From contig NZ_OY764081.1 in NCBI RefSeq assembly GCF_963667985.1, positions 1,116,001 to 1,180,000 of the forward strand: 64,000 bases of DNA, given 5' to 3'. The stretch's first letter is position 1. Each line of letters opens with the position of its first letter. Below the pieces are notes generated by a model that saw only the letters and a list, made by a program, of their open reading frames with translations, did no database searches and was not told the origin of the DNA. This document shows positions 6,547-15,078 of this stretch, piece after piece. The position numbers and the translations under genes were made by a program. This DNA comes from an uncultured Methanocorpusculum sp. (GTDB lineage: Archaea > Halobacteriota > Methanomicrobia > Methanomicrobiales > Methanocorpusculaceae).

Positions 6547-7920
6547 ATGACTAGTCGTTGTCCCCCCTCTACATTTGAAAAAGATTTACTGAACAGAAAA
6601 AAATTTGCTGATATTCTCACTGAACTCATAAAAGAGGGGGAGCCAACAACAAATGAAAATTCTTTTGTAATGGCCTTAAATTCTCCATGGGGTAGTGGAA
6701 AAACCTGTTTTATTGATATGTGGATTGATCAGATGAACAAGGATCATCCAGAATTCAATATAATCAAATATAATGCCTGGGAAAATGACGATTGTAATAA
6801 TGCACTTCTTCCAATTATCTGTAGTTTTAACCAGTTGCTACCAAAATATCCTGATATAAATAAAGAAGAGATAGACAAACGAATTGTTTCAGGTATCAAA
6901 ACAGTGGCTTCGGGTGTCCTAAAAATTGGAGCATCAGTTATTGTTGGTTCTGAAGTTGTGCAACTTGCAGATAAATTCTATAATGTTGTAACTACTCCAA
7001 CACCAGAAGATATCAATGCAAAGTATAAGAACTTAAATCAAGAAAAGGAGGCATTCAAAAAACTTATTGGGAGCTTTGTTCCAGATGGTGGAAAACTTTT
7101 GATATTTATTGATGAACTTGATCGTTGCCGTCCGACATATGCTATAGAAACTTTAGAAGTGGTAAAACACTTTTTTGATATTGATGGTGTTGTGTTTGTA
7201 TTTTCTGTAGACATAACACAGTTAAGCCATTCAATAAAAAATATTTATGGTGCTATTGATAGCGTTGGATATCTTCAGCGCTTTTTTGACAGACAGATAT
7301 TTTTACCACGACCACACCTGATGGATTTACTTAAAAAGAATCTTACAGTTGAAAGAAATGGAAATCCGATTTTCTTATCAGATACAGCATCAATAATATC
7401 TGAATTAACTATAATATTCTCATTTTCATTAAGGGATGTTGAGATTATTTGTAGTAACCTACGTAAATTTTATGATGATAAGGCAAAAATATCTCTGGCA
7501 ATTTATCCATATAAGTCTTCAGATAGATACAAGGAATTCCGTGCAGTATATGCTTTACTTTTTGCTCTAAAATATGGTCAACCTCTCCTTTATGCAGATA
7601 TCGTAAACAATGGTGTTAACCTAGAGGACGAATATGTGAAAAAACTCAAGAAAATAGGTAGTAAAGGTATTGATATGTTCCTATCAAATTACAACTCAAA
7701 TATATTATCCCCTAGTAATCTTCTAGAAATGCCAATCTATGGGATATTATCTTCTGAATTAACACCCGGGGGAAGCAGTCCCGTGTCAAATATGGTAGCT
7801 ACGTGTTTGATATATTGGCATGATTTTGAAGACAACTTCCAAAAGTTCCCTACAAAGTATCAATCCACAAAATTATCAGATGTTATAAGAAACAATGTGG
7901 AGTCCTCACGAATGTTTTAG
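6547..7920 (+). CDS. KAP-family P-loop NTPase
   Basis: 457 residues. Walker A SPWGSGKT lies at about 46-53 and the KAP-type Walker B LLIFIDELDRCRP at 184-196, with a weakly hydrophobic stretch (about 115-140) between them where KAP proteins often have membrane segments. The C-terminal half is helical with FFDRQIFLPRPH (sensor region) and FSLRDVEIICSNLRKFY. The KAP family is widespread and several members belong to anti-phage or signalling modules; a specific role here is not shown. The gene is strikingly AT-rich compared with its ~50% GC neighbours and is bracketed by inverted repeats, suggesting acquisition by transfer. No clear ribosome-binding site precedes the ATG, so it may be leaderless. 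Confidence 0.85.
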   Translation: MTSRCPPSTFEKDLLNRKKFADILTELIKEGEPTTNENSFVMALNSPWGSGKTCFIDMWIDQMNKDHPEFNIIKYNAWENDDCNNALLPIICSFNQLLPKYPDINKEEIDKRIVSGIKTVASGVLKIGASVIVGSEVVQLADKFYNVVTTPTPEDINAKYKNLNQEKEAFKKLIGSFVPDGGKLLIFIDELDRCRPTYAIETLEVVKHFFDIDGVVFVFSVDITQLSHSIKNIYGAIDSVGYLQRFFDRQIFLPRPHLMDLLKKNLTVERNGNPIFLSDTASIISELTIIFSFSLRDVEIICSNLRKFYDDKAKISLAIYPYKSSDRYKEFRAVYALLFALKYGQPLLYADIVNNGVNLEDEYVKKLKKIGSKGIDMFLSNYNSNILSPSNLLEMPIYGILSSELTPGGSSPVSNMVATCLIYWHDFEDNFQKFPTKYQSTKLSDVIRNNVESSRMF

Positions 7921-8085
7921 ATTGCACTAAAAATGAGATAAAGGAAAAACATCATACAGATGAGCACCGTATGGACACAACTTTCTGTGTGTTTCAACTG
8001 TGATATGGTGAATCTGGGAGACAATTTCTACGACGGGAGATGTGATTAGATAGTTAGGATAATGGCTAAAAGGAAAATGCTAGGA

Positions 8086-8107
8086 AAAAACCGACGTTCG
8101 GATTTTT
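8086..8107 (+). terminator. Hairpin/T-run downstream of the KAP gene
   Basis: AAAAACCGA and TCGGATTTTT pair with one bulged base, giving a hairpin ending in T5. It is 165 bp beyond the KAP stop; the stretch 7921-8085 between them shows no gene. The right repeat arm supplies a second, perfect 10-bp hairpin (AAAAACCCGC/GCGGGTTTTT, 8154-8175). Confidence 0.4.
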
Positions 8108-8152
8108 CTCTAAAATTACTCTATTATTTACGCTAGATGAGAGAGTGCAATA

Positions 8153-8291
8153 GAAAAACCCGCACGCGGGTTTTTCCCCAGCATTTTTCCAGACGGCGTG
8201 CGATTCCTGCGTAGGCGATAAGCCGGAGCAGAGCACGACGACGCAAGAAAAATGCGATTCGCGAGAATTCGCGGAGATTCGCGGTAAATAA
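8153..8291. repeat. Right arm of ~130-bp inverted repeat flanking the KAP gene
   Basis: Reverse-complement partner of 6302-6431. The inner end has the perfect hairpin AAAAACCCGC-AC-GCGGGTTTTT. The outer end shows GCGAATTC/GCGGAGATTCGCGGTAAATAA, mirroring the left arm. The remaining 8292-8410 is AT-rich with no feature seen. Confidence 0.8.
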
Positions 8292-8410
8292 CCTCATCCA
8301 TCAACACTCATCCCACTCCCTTCCATCAGAAATAAATGATTCAATAATCTCATAGGAATAAGACCTGAGAAGATTTTCTAAAAAATAAAAATGGAATTAT
8401 TGTGTTCTTC

Positions 8411-9178
8411 TCACAGGAAGAACGTCACATACACGATGCCTGCAAGGATCGCCGCAACGACAAGAATAGTCACGAAATCCGCCGCATGGTAGACCAGTTT
8501 TCTCCGGTGCTCGGAAGCTTTCCGGTATCCCCGCATATCGATCGTCAGACCAAGCGTATCCGCCTTCGCAAGGGAATTCAGCATCAGCGGAAGCATAACC
8601 GGGCCAAGCTGCTTCAGCTTCCCGATGATACCCCCTCCCGGGAAGTACCCGCGGGAAAGCTGAGCCTCATTGATCCTGACACCCTCTCTCTGCAGAGTCG
8701 GGATAAACCGGATAGCGATCAAAAACATCAGTGCGTAATCGCCCGGGATCCGGAGCGTGTAGAGAGCATTCACCAGATCACGCGGCTGGGTCGAAATAAC
8801 CAGCAGCTGGAACGAGAAGATCAGCACCGCAAACCGGAGAGCCATCTGCACTGCGAACATGATCGCGCCCGTCGTCACCGGGAACATCCCGTTCGGCAGA
8901 AGCGTAAACAGCACATCGCCCGATGCACTCGTAAGCACCGTCAGGACGACCAGAGCAAGACCCAGAATGATCAGCAGAGGGACCTGACGGATCAGCGGCT
9001 TCAAAAGCCCGCCGATCGCCGCGAATGCCAGAACGAAAATGACCATCCCGCCCAGAAGCAGCGGATTCGACGTAAAGATCGCCGCAAACATCATACCGAC
9101 CGCGAAGAAGATCTTCGTCATCGGCGACAACCGGTGAACGAACCTGTTCCCCGGGATATACTGCATAATGTCTTCCAT
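8411..9178 (-). CDS. ecfT: Energy-coupling factor transporter, transmembrane protein EcfT
   Basis: 255 residues from ATG 9178, which has GGAGGT 7 bp upstream; a GTG at 9187 would overlap that site. About five membrane segments lie between residues 25 and 155 and near the C-terminus. Both EcfT coupling-helix Ala/Ser-Arg-Gly signatures are visible: EAQLSRGY and IDMRGYRKA, which contact the two ATPases. It starts 1 bp after the stop of the fused S-component/ATPase gene, so both parts of the importer are translated together. Substrate is set by the S component and is unknown. Confidence 0.9.
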   Translation of the reverse strand: MEDIMQYIPGNRFVHRLSPMTKIFFAVGMMFAAIFTSNPLLLGGMVIFVLAFAAIGGLLKPLIRQVPLLIILGLALVVLTVLTSASGDVLFTLLPNGMFPVTTGAIMFAVQMALRFAVLIFSFQLLVISTQPRDLVNALYTLRIPGDYALMFLIAIRFIPTLQREGVRINEAQLSRGYFPGGGIIGKLKQLGPVMLPLMLNSLAKADTLGLTIDMRGYRKASEHRRKLVYHAADFVTILVVAAILAGIVYVTFFL

Positions 9179-9179
9179 T

Positions 9180-11123
9180 TCACTCACCTCCGCGGATCGC
9201 GGTTATTTTACCCGTTTCCATCTCGATGATCCGGTCCGCATATCTGCCGGCAAGAACGGGGTCGTGCGTCACCATAAGGATCGTCTTACCCTCGTTTCGC
9301 ATCCCGGTCAGAACACGCATGATCTCATACGACTCCTTCGGGTCGAGACCCGTCGTCGGCTCATCCATGATAACGATCTCCTGGCCCGTTGCCAGAACAC
9401 AGGCAAGAGCAAGCTTCTGGCGTTCACCGCGGCTTAAATGCCGGGGATTCATCTTGGCTTTGCCGGCAAGGCCCACGGCCGCAAGAGAGACCGCCGGCGA
9501 AGCATCGGACTTGCCGATGTTCTTCAGACCGAACTGGATCTCCTTCTCGCAGGTGTTTTCAAACAGCATCGTGTCCGGGTTCTGGAACACCAGACCGACA
9601 TGCTTTGCGATCTCCGGGATCGAACGGGACGAAATATCCTCGCCCTTCAGCAGGACCGATCCCGTATCCGGACGAAGAAGACCGTTCAGGTGTTTGACGA
9701 GCGTCGTCTTGCCCGACCCGTTCTCACCAAGGATCGCCGCGATCTCGCCTTTGTAGAAGGAGACCGAGACATCGTCCAGAGCAAGGACCTCGGGGAATTT
9801 GTGCGTGACGTGCGTTGCCTCCAGCACGACTTCGTGGGTCGGAGCGGTCTTTTCGAGCGCCGGGTAGTTGGTGTTCTCGGGTTTTGGAACGCCGTCGTAG
9901 ACGATCTTCCCCTCGTTCATCGTGATCATCCGGGTGGCATAGCCGATCGTCTCATCGATCATGTGTTCGATCAAAACGATCGTGTGTCCCTTCGCCGTCA
10001 TGCCTTTCAGCAGGTTGTAGACCTGGCGTCTGGCGTTTTTGTCCAGCTCGGAGGTCGCCTCGTCCAGAACGAGGAGAGGGGTCTCGCGGGAAAGGGCCGC
10101 GGCCATCGCAACGCGCTGTTTCTGGCCGCCGGAGAGATTATGCGGGGCACGGTCCGTTAAGTGGCCCGTACAGGTGATCTTGTAGATCTCGTCGAGTTTC
10201 TTTCTGACCTCGTCCTCGGGCAGGTCGCGGGTCTCGAGACCGGTGAGGATCTCCTCCTCGACCGTGGTGAAGATCAGCTGGGCATCGGCATCGTCAAACA
10301 CCATGCCGACCTTGGAAGAAAGATCGGTCACGTCTTTGTATTCGTCGGCGTATTTTCCGTACAGAGAAATGTTTCCAACAACCGTCCCGCCGTATGCGTG
10401 AACGAGGACGCCGGAAATCGCACGGGCAAGCGTGGTTTTTCCAGCTCCCGACGGGCCGTTGATCACAACGAACTCGCCCGGGTTTATTTTGAGCGAAACG
10501 TTGTCGAGGGCGGGCGTCTCTGCCGCCTGATAGGTGAACGTAAGTTTATCCAAGGCGACCGAATCACTCGGCGCTGCCTCGGTGTGGGTAGTTTCGATGA
10601 CGGTCTTCGTCTTCTGCATGACCGAAGTCGCCGGCATCGCGATGATCTTGGCGATGATGACGTTCACGATCATGGCGCTCATAACGATCGGGATCAGGGC
10701 AATCGCGAACGCCACGACAGTTGCGACGGTCGTTTCGGTCGTGAAGAACATCACGAAGCAGGTGACGATGATGAAAGTAAAACCGCTCGCAGGAGTGGCG
10801 ATCGCGGTTGAAATTGCCGGGGCAAGGCGGGTATGATCCTTTACGAGTTTATACACCGCCAAACAGACCACGGCGCCGACCGGCTCCGAGATCAGGTTTC
10901 CCAACGGAAAGATCGAGTGCGAAAAAACCGCACAGATAATTCCGGCTACAACACCTATCCCGAGAGCTTCTTTGAACTTCGGGACGACGAGGATGATCGC
11001 AAGGCAGTAGAATGCTATCGTCAGATTCGCGACGATCGCGCCCGGTACGAATAAGGAGATGTATCGGGCAATTGCCCCGACGGCAAGTAAAATGCCGACG
11101 AGTGCTATATCACGTGATTTCAT
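9180..11123 (-). CDS. ECF transporter: S component fused to two ABC ATPase domains
   Basis: 647 residues. Residues 1-165 form a multi-span S-component-like domain (MKSRDIALVGILLAVGAIAR, later GNLISEPVGAVV), resembling TrpP-type S components. ATPase 1 has Walker A GPSGAGKTT (223-231), signature LSGGQ (330) and Walker B LLVLDEA (350). ATPase 2 has GENGSGKTT (466-474), a variant signature LSRGE (563) and IVIMDEP (583). The Q-loop of ATPase 1 reads MVFDDADAQL, lacking the Gln seen in ATPase 2 (LVFQNPD), so the two sites are probably unequal. With EcfT this one polypeptide would make a complete micronutrient importer. S component on the same chain as both ATPases is an uncommon arrangement. Confidence 0.85.
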   Translation of the reverse strand: MKSRDIALVGILLAVGAIARYISLFVPGAIVANLTIAFYCLAIILVVPKFKEALGIGVVAGIICAVFSHSIFPLGNLISEPVGAVVCLAVYKLVKDHTRLAPAISTAIATPASGFTFIIVTCFVMFFTTETTVATVVAFAIALIPIVMSAMIVNVIIAKIIAMPATSVMQKTKTVIETTHTEAAPSDSVALDKLTFTYQAAETPALDNVSLKINPGEFVVINGPSGAGKTTLARAISGVLVHAYGGTVVGNISLYGKYADEYKDVTDLSSKVGMVFDDADAQLIFTTVEEEILTGLETRDLPEDEVRKKLDEIYKITCTGHLTDRAPHNLSGGQKQRVAMAAALSRETPLLVLDEATSELDKNARRQVYNLLKGMTAKGHTIVLIEHMIDETIGYATRMITMNEGKIVYDGVPKPENTNYPALEKTAPTHEVVLEATHVTHKFPEVLALDDVSVSFYKGEIAAILGENGSGKTTLVKHLNGLLRPDTGSVLLKGEDISSRSIPEIAKHVGLVFQNPDTMLFENTCEKEIQFGLKNIGKSDASPAVSLAAVGLAGKAKMNPRHLSRGERQKLALACVLATGQEIVIMDEPTTGLDPKESYEIMRVLTGMRNEGKTILMVTHDPVLAGRYADRIIEMETGKITAIRGGE

Positions 11124-11136
11124 GATTGAGTATCTT

Positions 11137-12633
11137 TTATGAGTATTGTTCGCGAAGTTCCCGTCTCAGGAGCTTCCAGCCGTTGACGCGGGGAAGGGCG
11201 TCCACCGTGATGATCCTGCGGGGGACTTTATATCCCGCAAGACGCTCTTTCGCAAATGTGCGAAGAGAGCCTTCTTTATCAGAGCTGTCCCAGCCCTTCC
11301 GCCACACGACAGCGGCGACCGGCATCTCGCCACGATGTTTGTCCGGGATCCCGAAGACCGCGATCTCGTCGACGCCTTCGTGACCGATGAGGGCCTCTTC
11401 GACCTCGGTCGGGTAGATCTTCCAGCCGGACATGACGATCATGTCCTTTTTCCGGTCGGTGAGGAAAAGCCGGAGATCTTTGTCGAGATAACCGACATCT
11501 CCGGTGAGGAACCAGCCGTCTTCGAGGAACGAGGCGGCAGTCTCTTTGGGCATATTCCAGTAGCCTTTGGCCACTGCCGGACCGCGAAGAGCGATCTCTC
11601 CAGGCATGTCGATTGGCATCTCAATCGAGGAGTCGAGCTCGTCAACGATCTTGACTTCCGAGAAACAGACCGGATGACCCATGCTCTGGAACCGGTCGGC
11701 AGATGCATAATCCTCGGGACGGATCACCGTTCCCGTACCGATGACGACAGTCTCTGAAAGACCGTAGGCGTTGATGACCGGGATGTTGTACCGGTAATAG
11801 AATTTTTTCCAGATATCGTGGTGGAGAGGGCCGCCGCCGGAGATGATCTCTCTGACGGTTGCCAGGCTCTCTTCGGTTCCCGCAGGGGCTTCGGTGAGCG
11901 AGTGGATCACCGGCGGCATGCCGGCGAGAACGGTGACTTTGTGCTCTTTGCAGAGGTCGAGGTATTTTTGATACTCGTACCTCTCCATCATAACAAAGAG
12001 AGCTCCCGCCCGCATCGTGGCGATCCCCCAGGAGAGACCCACATGACCCATCGGGTAGATGCCGAGATAGACGTCGTCCCGTTTGAAGGTCAGCACATCG
12101 CAGATGTTGTGGATGGCCGCAAGCCAGTTTCCGTGGGTGAGCATCGCTCCTTTGGGTTTGCCCGTGGTTCCTGACGTATACTGGAGCTGGCAGAGATCAT
12201 CGTATTCCGTATGTTCCGGCAGAAGACGGGGCTCCCCGCGCAGAGATTCGATGTCTCCCGGCACATACGTCTTGACCGGAAGATTCCTGGCGGCGGACAC
12301 GCCTTCGGCGTCGGTGATGAAGATCTTCGCCCCGGAGTTTTCAACCATATAGGCAAGTTCGCTTGGTGTATAAACGCGGTTCGTTGGAACAGCCACACAG
12401 CCGATCCTCCAGACGGCAAAGTAGGAAACGAGGTATTCGGGGCTGCTGTTCATATAAAGGAGGATACGGTCGCCTTTCACGGCACCAAGCGAGAGGAGAT
12501 CGCGGCCGATCGCAGAACATATCGAAAGTATTTCGGCAGAGGTGTATGACGTGTTTCTTTCCGGACAGAAAAAGACCGGTTTTTCCAGACGGCAGGAGTT
12601 TGCATCAAGGAAGGTTGTTATATTCAACATCAT
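11137..12633 (-). CDS. AMP-forming acyl-CoA synthetase/ligase
   Basis: 498 residues, ANL superfamily. P-loop YTSGTTGKPKG is at 152-162, NAYGLSET in the middle, WFLTGDVGYLD and DRKKDMIVMSGWKIYPTEVE in the hinge, and a C-terminal PRVNGWKLLRRELR. In the family the adenylation Lys usually follows Gly directly (GK); here a Trp intervenes (G485-W486-K487), so the catalytic loop may be altered. Substrate is not predictable. It ends 13 bp before the ECF fusion gene on the same strand, so ligase and importer are probably one operon; the imported compound may be the acid activated here. Confidence 0.85.
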   Translation of the reverse strand: MMLNITTFLDANSCRLEKPVFFCPERNTSYTSAEILSICSAIGRDLLSLGAVKGDRILLYMNSSPEYLVSYFAVWRIGCVAVPTNRVYTPSELAYMVENSGAKIFITDAEGVSAARNLPVKTYVPGDIESLRGEPRLLPEHTEYDDLCQLQYTSGTTGKPKGAMLTHGNWLAAIHNICDVLTFKRDDVYLGIYPMGHVGLSWGIATMRAGALFVMMERYEYQKYLDLCKEHKVTVLAGMPPVIHSLTEAPAGTEESLATVREIISGGGPLHHDIWKKFYYRYNIPVINAYGLSETVVIGTGTVIRPEDYASADRFQSMGHPVCFSEVKIVDELDSSIEMPIDMPGEIALRGPAVAKGYWNMPKETAASFLEDGWFLTGDVGYLDKDLRLFLTDRKKDMIVMSGWKIYPTEVEEALIGHEGVDEIAVFGIPDKHRGEMPVAAVVWRKGWDSSDKEGSLRTFAKERLAGYKVPRRIITVDALPRVNGWKLLRRELREQYS

Positions 12634-12678
12634 TTATCACAACAATATACGTTAATGTATAATTGTATGCATTATAGG

Positions 12679-12687
12679 TATAAATAT
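12679..12687 (+). promoter_or_regulatory. TATA-box candidate for the PFWR pair
   Basis: TATAAATAT lies about 90 bp before the preferred start at 12775. A TSS ~25 bp downstream would leave a ~70-nt leader, or would support the alternative upstream starts (TTG 12700, GTG 12724). Confidence 0.35.
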
Positions 12688-12774
12688 GCTCCCAATTGAT
12701 TGGATGAACAGGGTTGCCATGAGGTGAGGCAAGAAAACATCTATCTGAATGTACGTAAATATATTGACTTATTT

Positions 12775-13455
12775 ATGGCAGAAATACCAGAAGGAATACC
12801 CGCACCTCTGCAGTGTTCCGGCGTAATCGCCCCTCAGGTCGATGAGGGGCGGGCGCGGGAACTCGCCCGCGAGTGGCTGGAGTCGGACACAAATCCGTTC
12901 ATCCCCGAAGACAAAATCAGATTCGGGAAAGCCGTCATGCTCTACTACCCCTTCTGGAGATACATCAGGGAGGATGGATGTACGGATGTGACGGTCTACA
13001 AGCCGGCCTGCGGGACGCTCCTTTCGGGTCTGCAGAATATGCATAGAGAAGATAACGAAATCGTGCCGATCCCGGAAGAGGCGAATATCCTGCCTGCCAC
13101 TATTCAATCCTCTGTATATTACCCCGAGCTCCACGGTATCGCCCGTGCGGAGGAACTGATCGGGATCCCCTTATGGCTGATCAGCTACAAAGTGAAAAAA
13201 TCCATTTACATGGTCGAGGTGGACGCGGCGTCCGGGAAAATCTACGAAGAGTGGCACCCGATCAAAGAGCCGGTCAACTGGAGAAAGACCGCACTGATTG
13301 CCTCCATCCCGTTAATGATCCTCTCCCTGATTGCCGTCTACTTTAGTCCGTGGCTCTTTCTTCTGGTGGCCGCGGTTCTGGTCTTTTTCCTGTATCAAAG
13401 CGAGATGCTTGGGATGATAAACCTCAAGCGCAGGGAGGGAAAAGATGGGGCTTGA
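12775..13455 (+). CDS. 'PFWR' membrane protein 1, unknown family
   Basis: 226 residues from ATG 12775; in-frame TTG/GTG codons further up are possible starts. The soluble N-terminal part has the motif MLYYPFWRY (about residue 60) and the strand IYMVEVDAASGKIYEEWHP. Two adjacent hydrophobic segments (about 170-215) near the end anchor it, followed by a basic tail. The PFWR block recurs in the next gene (YLPFWRF, FIPFWRF), so the two are homologous. The stop overlaps the start of that gene by 11 bp. Function unknown; probably a complex with its partner. Confidence 0.55.
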   Translation: MAEIPEGIPAPLQCSGVIAPQVDEGRARELAREWLESDTNPFIPEDKIRFGKAVMLYYPFWRYIREDGCTDVTVYKPACGTLLSGLQNMHREDNEIVPIPEEANILPATIQSSVYYPELHGIARAEELIGIPLWLISYKVKKSIYMVEVDAASGKIYEEWHPIKEPVNWRKTALIASIPLMILSLIAVYFSPWLFLLVAAVLVFFLYQSEMLGMINLKRREGKDGA

Positions 13456-14944
13456 ACGTTCAGTTGAGGATCAGGTCGCCGAGTCCTACTACAAGGCGAA
13501 GATCACCAGAGGCGTCGCCGACCGGACATTTCGGACCTGGTTTTCGAAAGGGATCAAAGCGCCCGACCTTGCGAAGTGTGCCGAAGTCAGCGAAATGTAC
13601 CTTATCTATCTGCCATTCTGGAGGTTCGTGACACAGGGAAAGGCTGTTGCCTGCGGATACTCCGAACATACCGAACAGACCGGCAACGTGATCAGGAATA
13701 TCTTCGAGGAACTGATCGACGACGAGTTCATCTGGACGGAGTGTGCCTGCGATACTGGAAAATACGGCATCGAAAAACTCTGGCTTGATCCCGGAGGAGA
13801 AGTTCCATACATAAGAGGGTCGGTCGTTTCGATGGAGCCTGGAGGATCCGCGATCGAAGCAAGCAAACGGGGAAGAGAAGCGGTCCATGAAATGATCAAG
13901 ACCGCTGTCGAAAAACGGATCGATACGATTACTCTGAAAAAGTCGTTCCTGATTCCAAAAGTGTTCGAACTGGTGTATGCTCCGGTCTGGATCGCGCATT
14001 ACTCCTACAAGGGCGGCCACTATACGGCGATCGTGGATGCCGTACGTGGAGAGGTCCTTGGCGGCACAAGCCCGATCAATCTGACCGCACGCACCCGGAT
14101 GATGATCCTTTCCCTCGCTCTTGGCGGGATCATGATCGGTTCCTCGGTCGCTATGCTCATTCATGCGGGTCCGTATCAGCTGGCCGAGATGTTCCAGATC
14201 ATTCTGCTCCTGCTGGGTATTGCCATGTGCATGGCGGGCTATCCGGCATTCAAAGAGGGAAGGACTTTCGTGGCCACGGGAACGATGACGCATGTTGCAT
14301 CTCTTCGTCCTGCGGTCAGAGTGCCCAAACAGCTGACCGATCAGGAGATTCTGAACCATGACTCCACCATCCTGAAGTGCCCGCTCTGTGGGGAAGAAGT
14401 GGAGCAGCCCTGGGGAGAGGTTATCACCCCCTGCAAAAAATGCTCCCACCTGCTGGACATTACCGCAGATACGGTCAAAACCGTGCCCTACGATGTTGCC
14501 AAACCCGATCTTCTGTCAAAAGTAGCGATGGAGGGCGTGAAGGCCGACTTCATTCCGTTCTGGCGGTTCGACGTTGATCTGGAAGTGACCGACAAGCTCA
14601 CCGGCGGCGATACGACCACCGGCCTTCCCGATATTTCCGGGAAACGTAGCTATTATATTTGTGCGGCCGATATACCGCGGTATCTTGCCGAGCCCTGGGA
14701 GATCGATATGACGATTCGAAACCCCGAGGTCGTCGAAGTCGTTGCCGGTTATGAAGGAAATTATATGCCGATCCTGATCAACAAGAACACGGCACGGGAA
14801 CTCACGGAATTTCTGTATCTGCGCTACGAGACGGAAAAACCCGGTATCCTGCAGGTCCTCAGATACGACTTCACGGTGGAAAACTCACGGATCGTCTATA
14901 TTCCGTATTATAAAGAAGAGACATCATACATTCCGGGGATCTGA
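13445..14944 (+). CDS. 'PFWR' membrane protein 2 with zinc ribbon, unknown family
   Basis: 499 residues in repeated modules: YLPFWRF (about 57), APVWIAHYSYKGGHYTAIVD (about 180), two membrane segments (about 215-265), a four-Cys zinc ribbon CPLCGEEVEQPW...CKKC (about 314-336), then FIPFWRFDVDLEV (about 370) and YIPYYKEE at the end. The repeated aromatic PFWR block suggests internal duplication of one domain around a membrane hairpin. Translationally coupled to the preceding gene. Not a family I can name; it may be an assembly factor or membrane-bound chaperone, but this is only a guess. Confidence 0.6.
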   Translation: MGLERSVEDQVAESYYKAKITRGVADRTFRTWFSKGIKAPDLAKCAEVSEMYLIYLPFWRFVTQGKAVACGYSEHTEQTGNVIRNIFEELIDDEFIWTECACDTGKYGIEKLWLDPGGEVPYIRGSVVSMEPGGSAIEASKRGREAVHEMIKTAVEKRIDTITLKKSFLIPKVFELVYAPVWIAHYSYKGGHYTAIVDAVRGEVLGGTSPINLTARTRMMILSLALGGIMIGSSVAMLIHAGPYQLAEMFQIILLLLGIAMCMAGYPAFKEGRTFVATGTMTHVASLRPAVRVPKQLTDQEILNHDSTILKCPLCGEEVEQPWGEVITPCKKCSHLLDITADTVKTVPYDVAKPDLLSKVAMEGVKADFIPFWRFDVDLEVTDKLTGGDTTTGLPDISGKRSYYICAADIPRYLAEPWEIDMTIRNPEVVEVVAGYEGNYMPILINKNTARELTEFLYLRYETEKPGILQVLRYDFTVENSRIVYIPYYKEETSYIPGI

Positions 14945-15078
14945 GAAAGCATACAGACCCTGGGTGCGGGAAAAAGGAAATATCCATTTACCCCCGCCTC
15001 ATTTATGGGAGACCGTGCAGATGTGAGAGGGTTACTGTACGGTCATTACACCCAAAAGGCATTGTCGAGTAGTTTTCG

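Noticed and set aside
6338..6550. 70-codon frame inside the left inverted-repeat arm
   Set aside because: Lies in repeat DNA; composition follows the repeat, and the mirrored arm does not preserve it.
8402..9229. 275-codon plus-strand frame opposite ecfT
   Set aside because: Arg/His/Gln-rich shadow of a clear membrane protein gene on the other strand.
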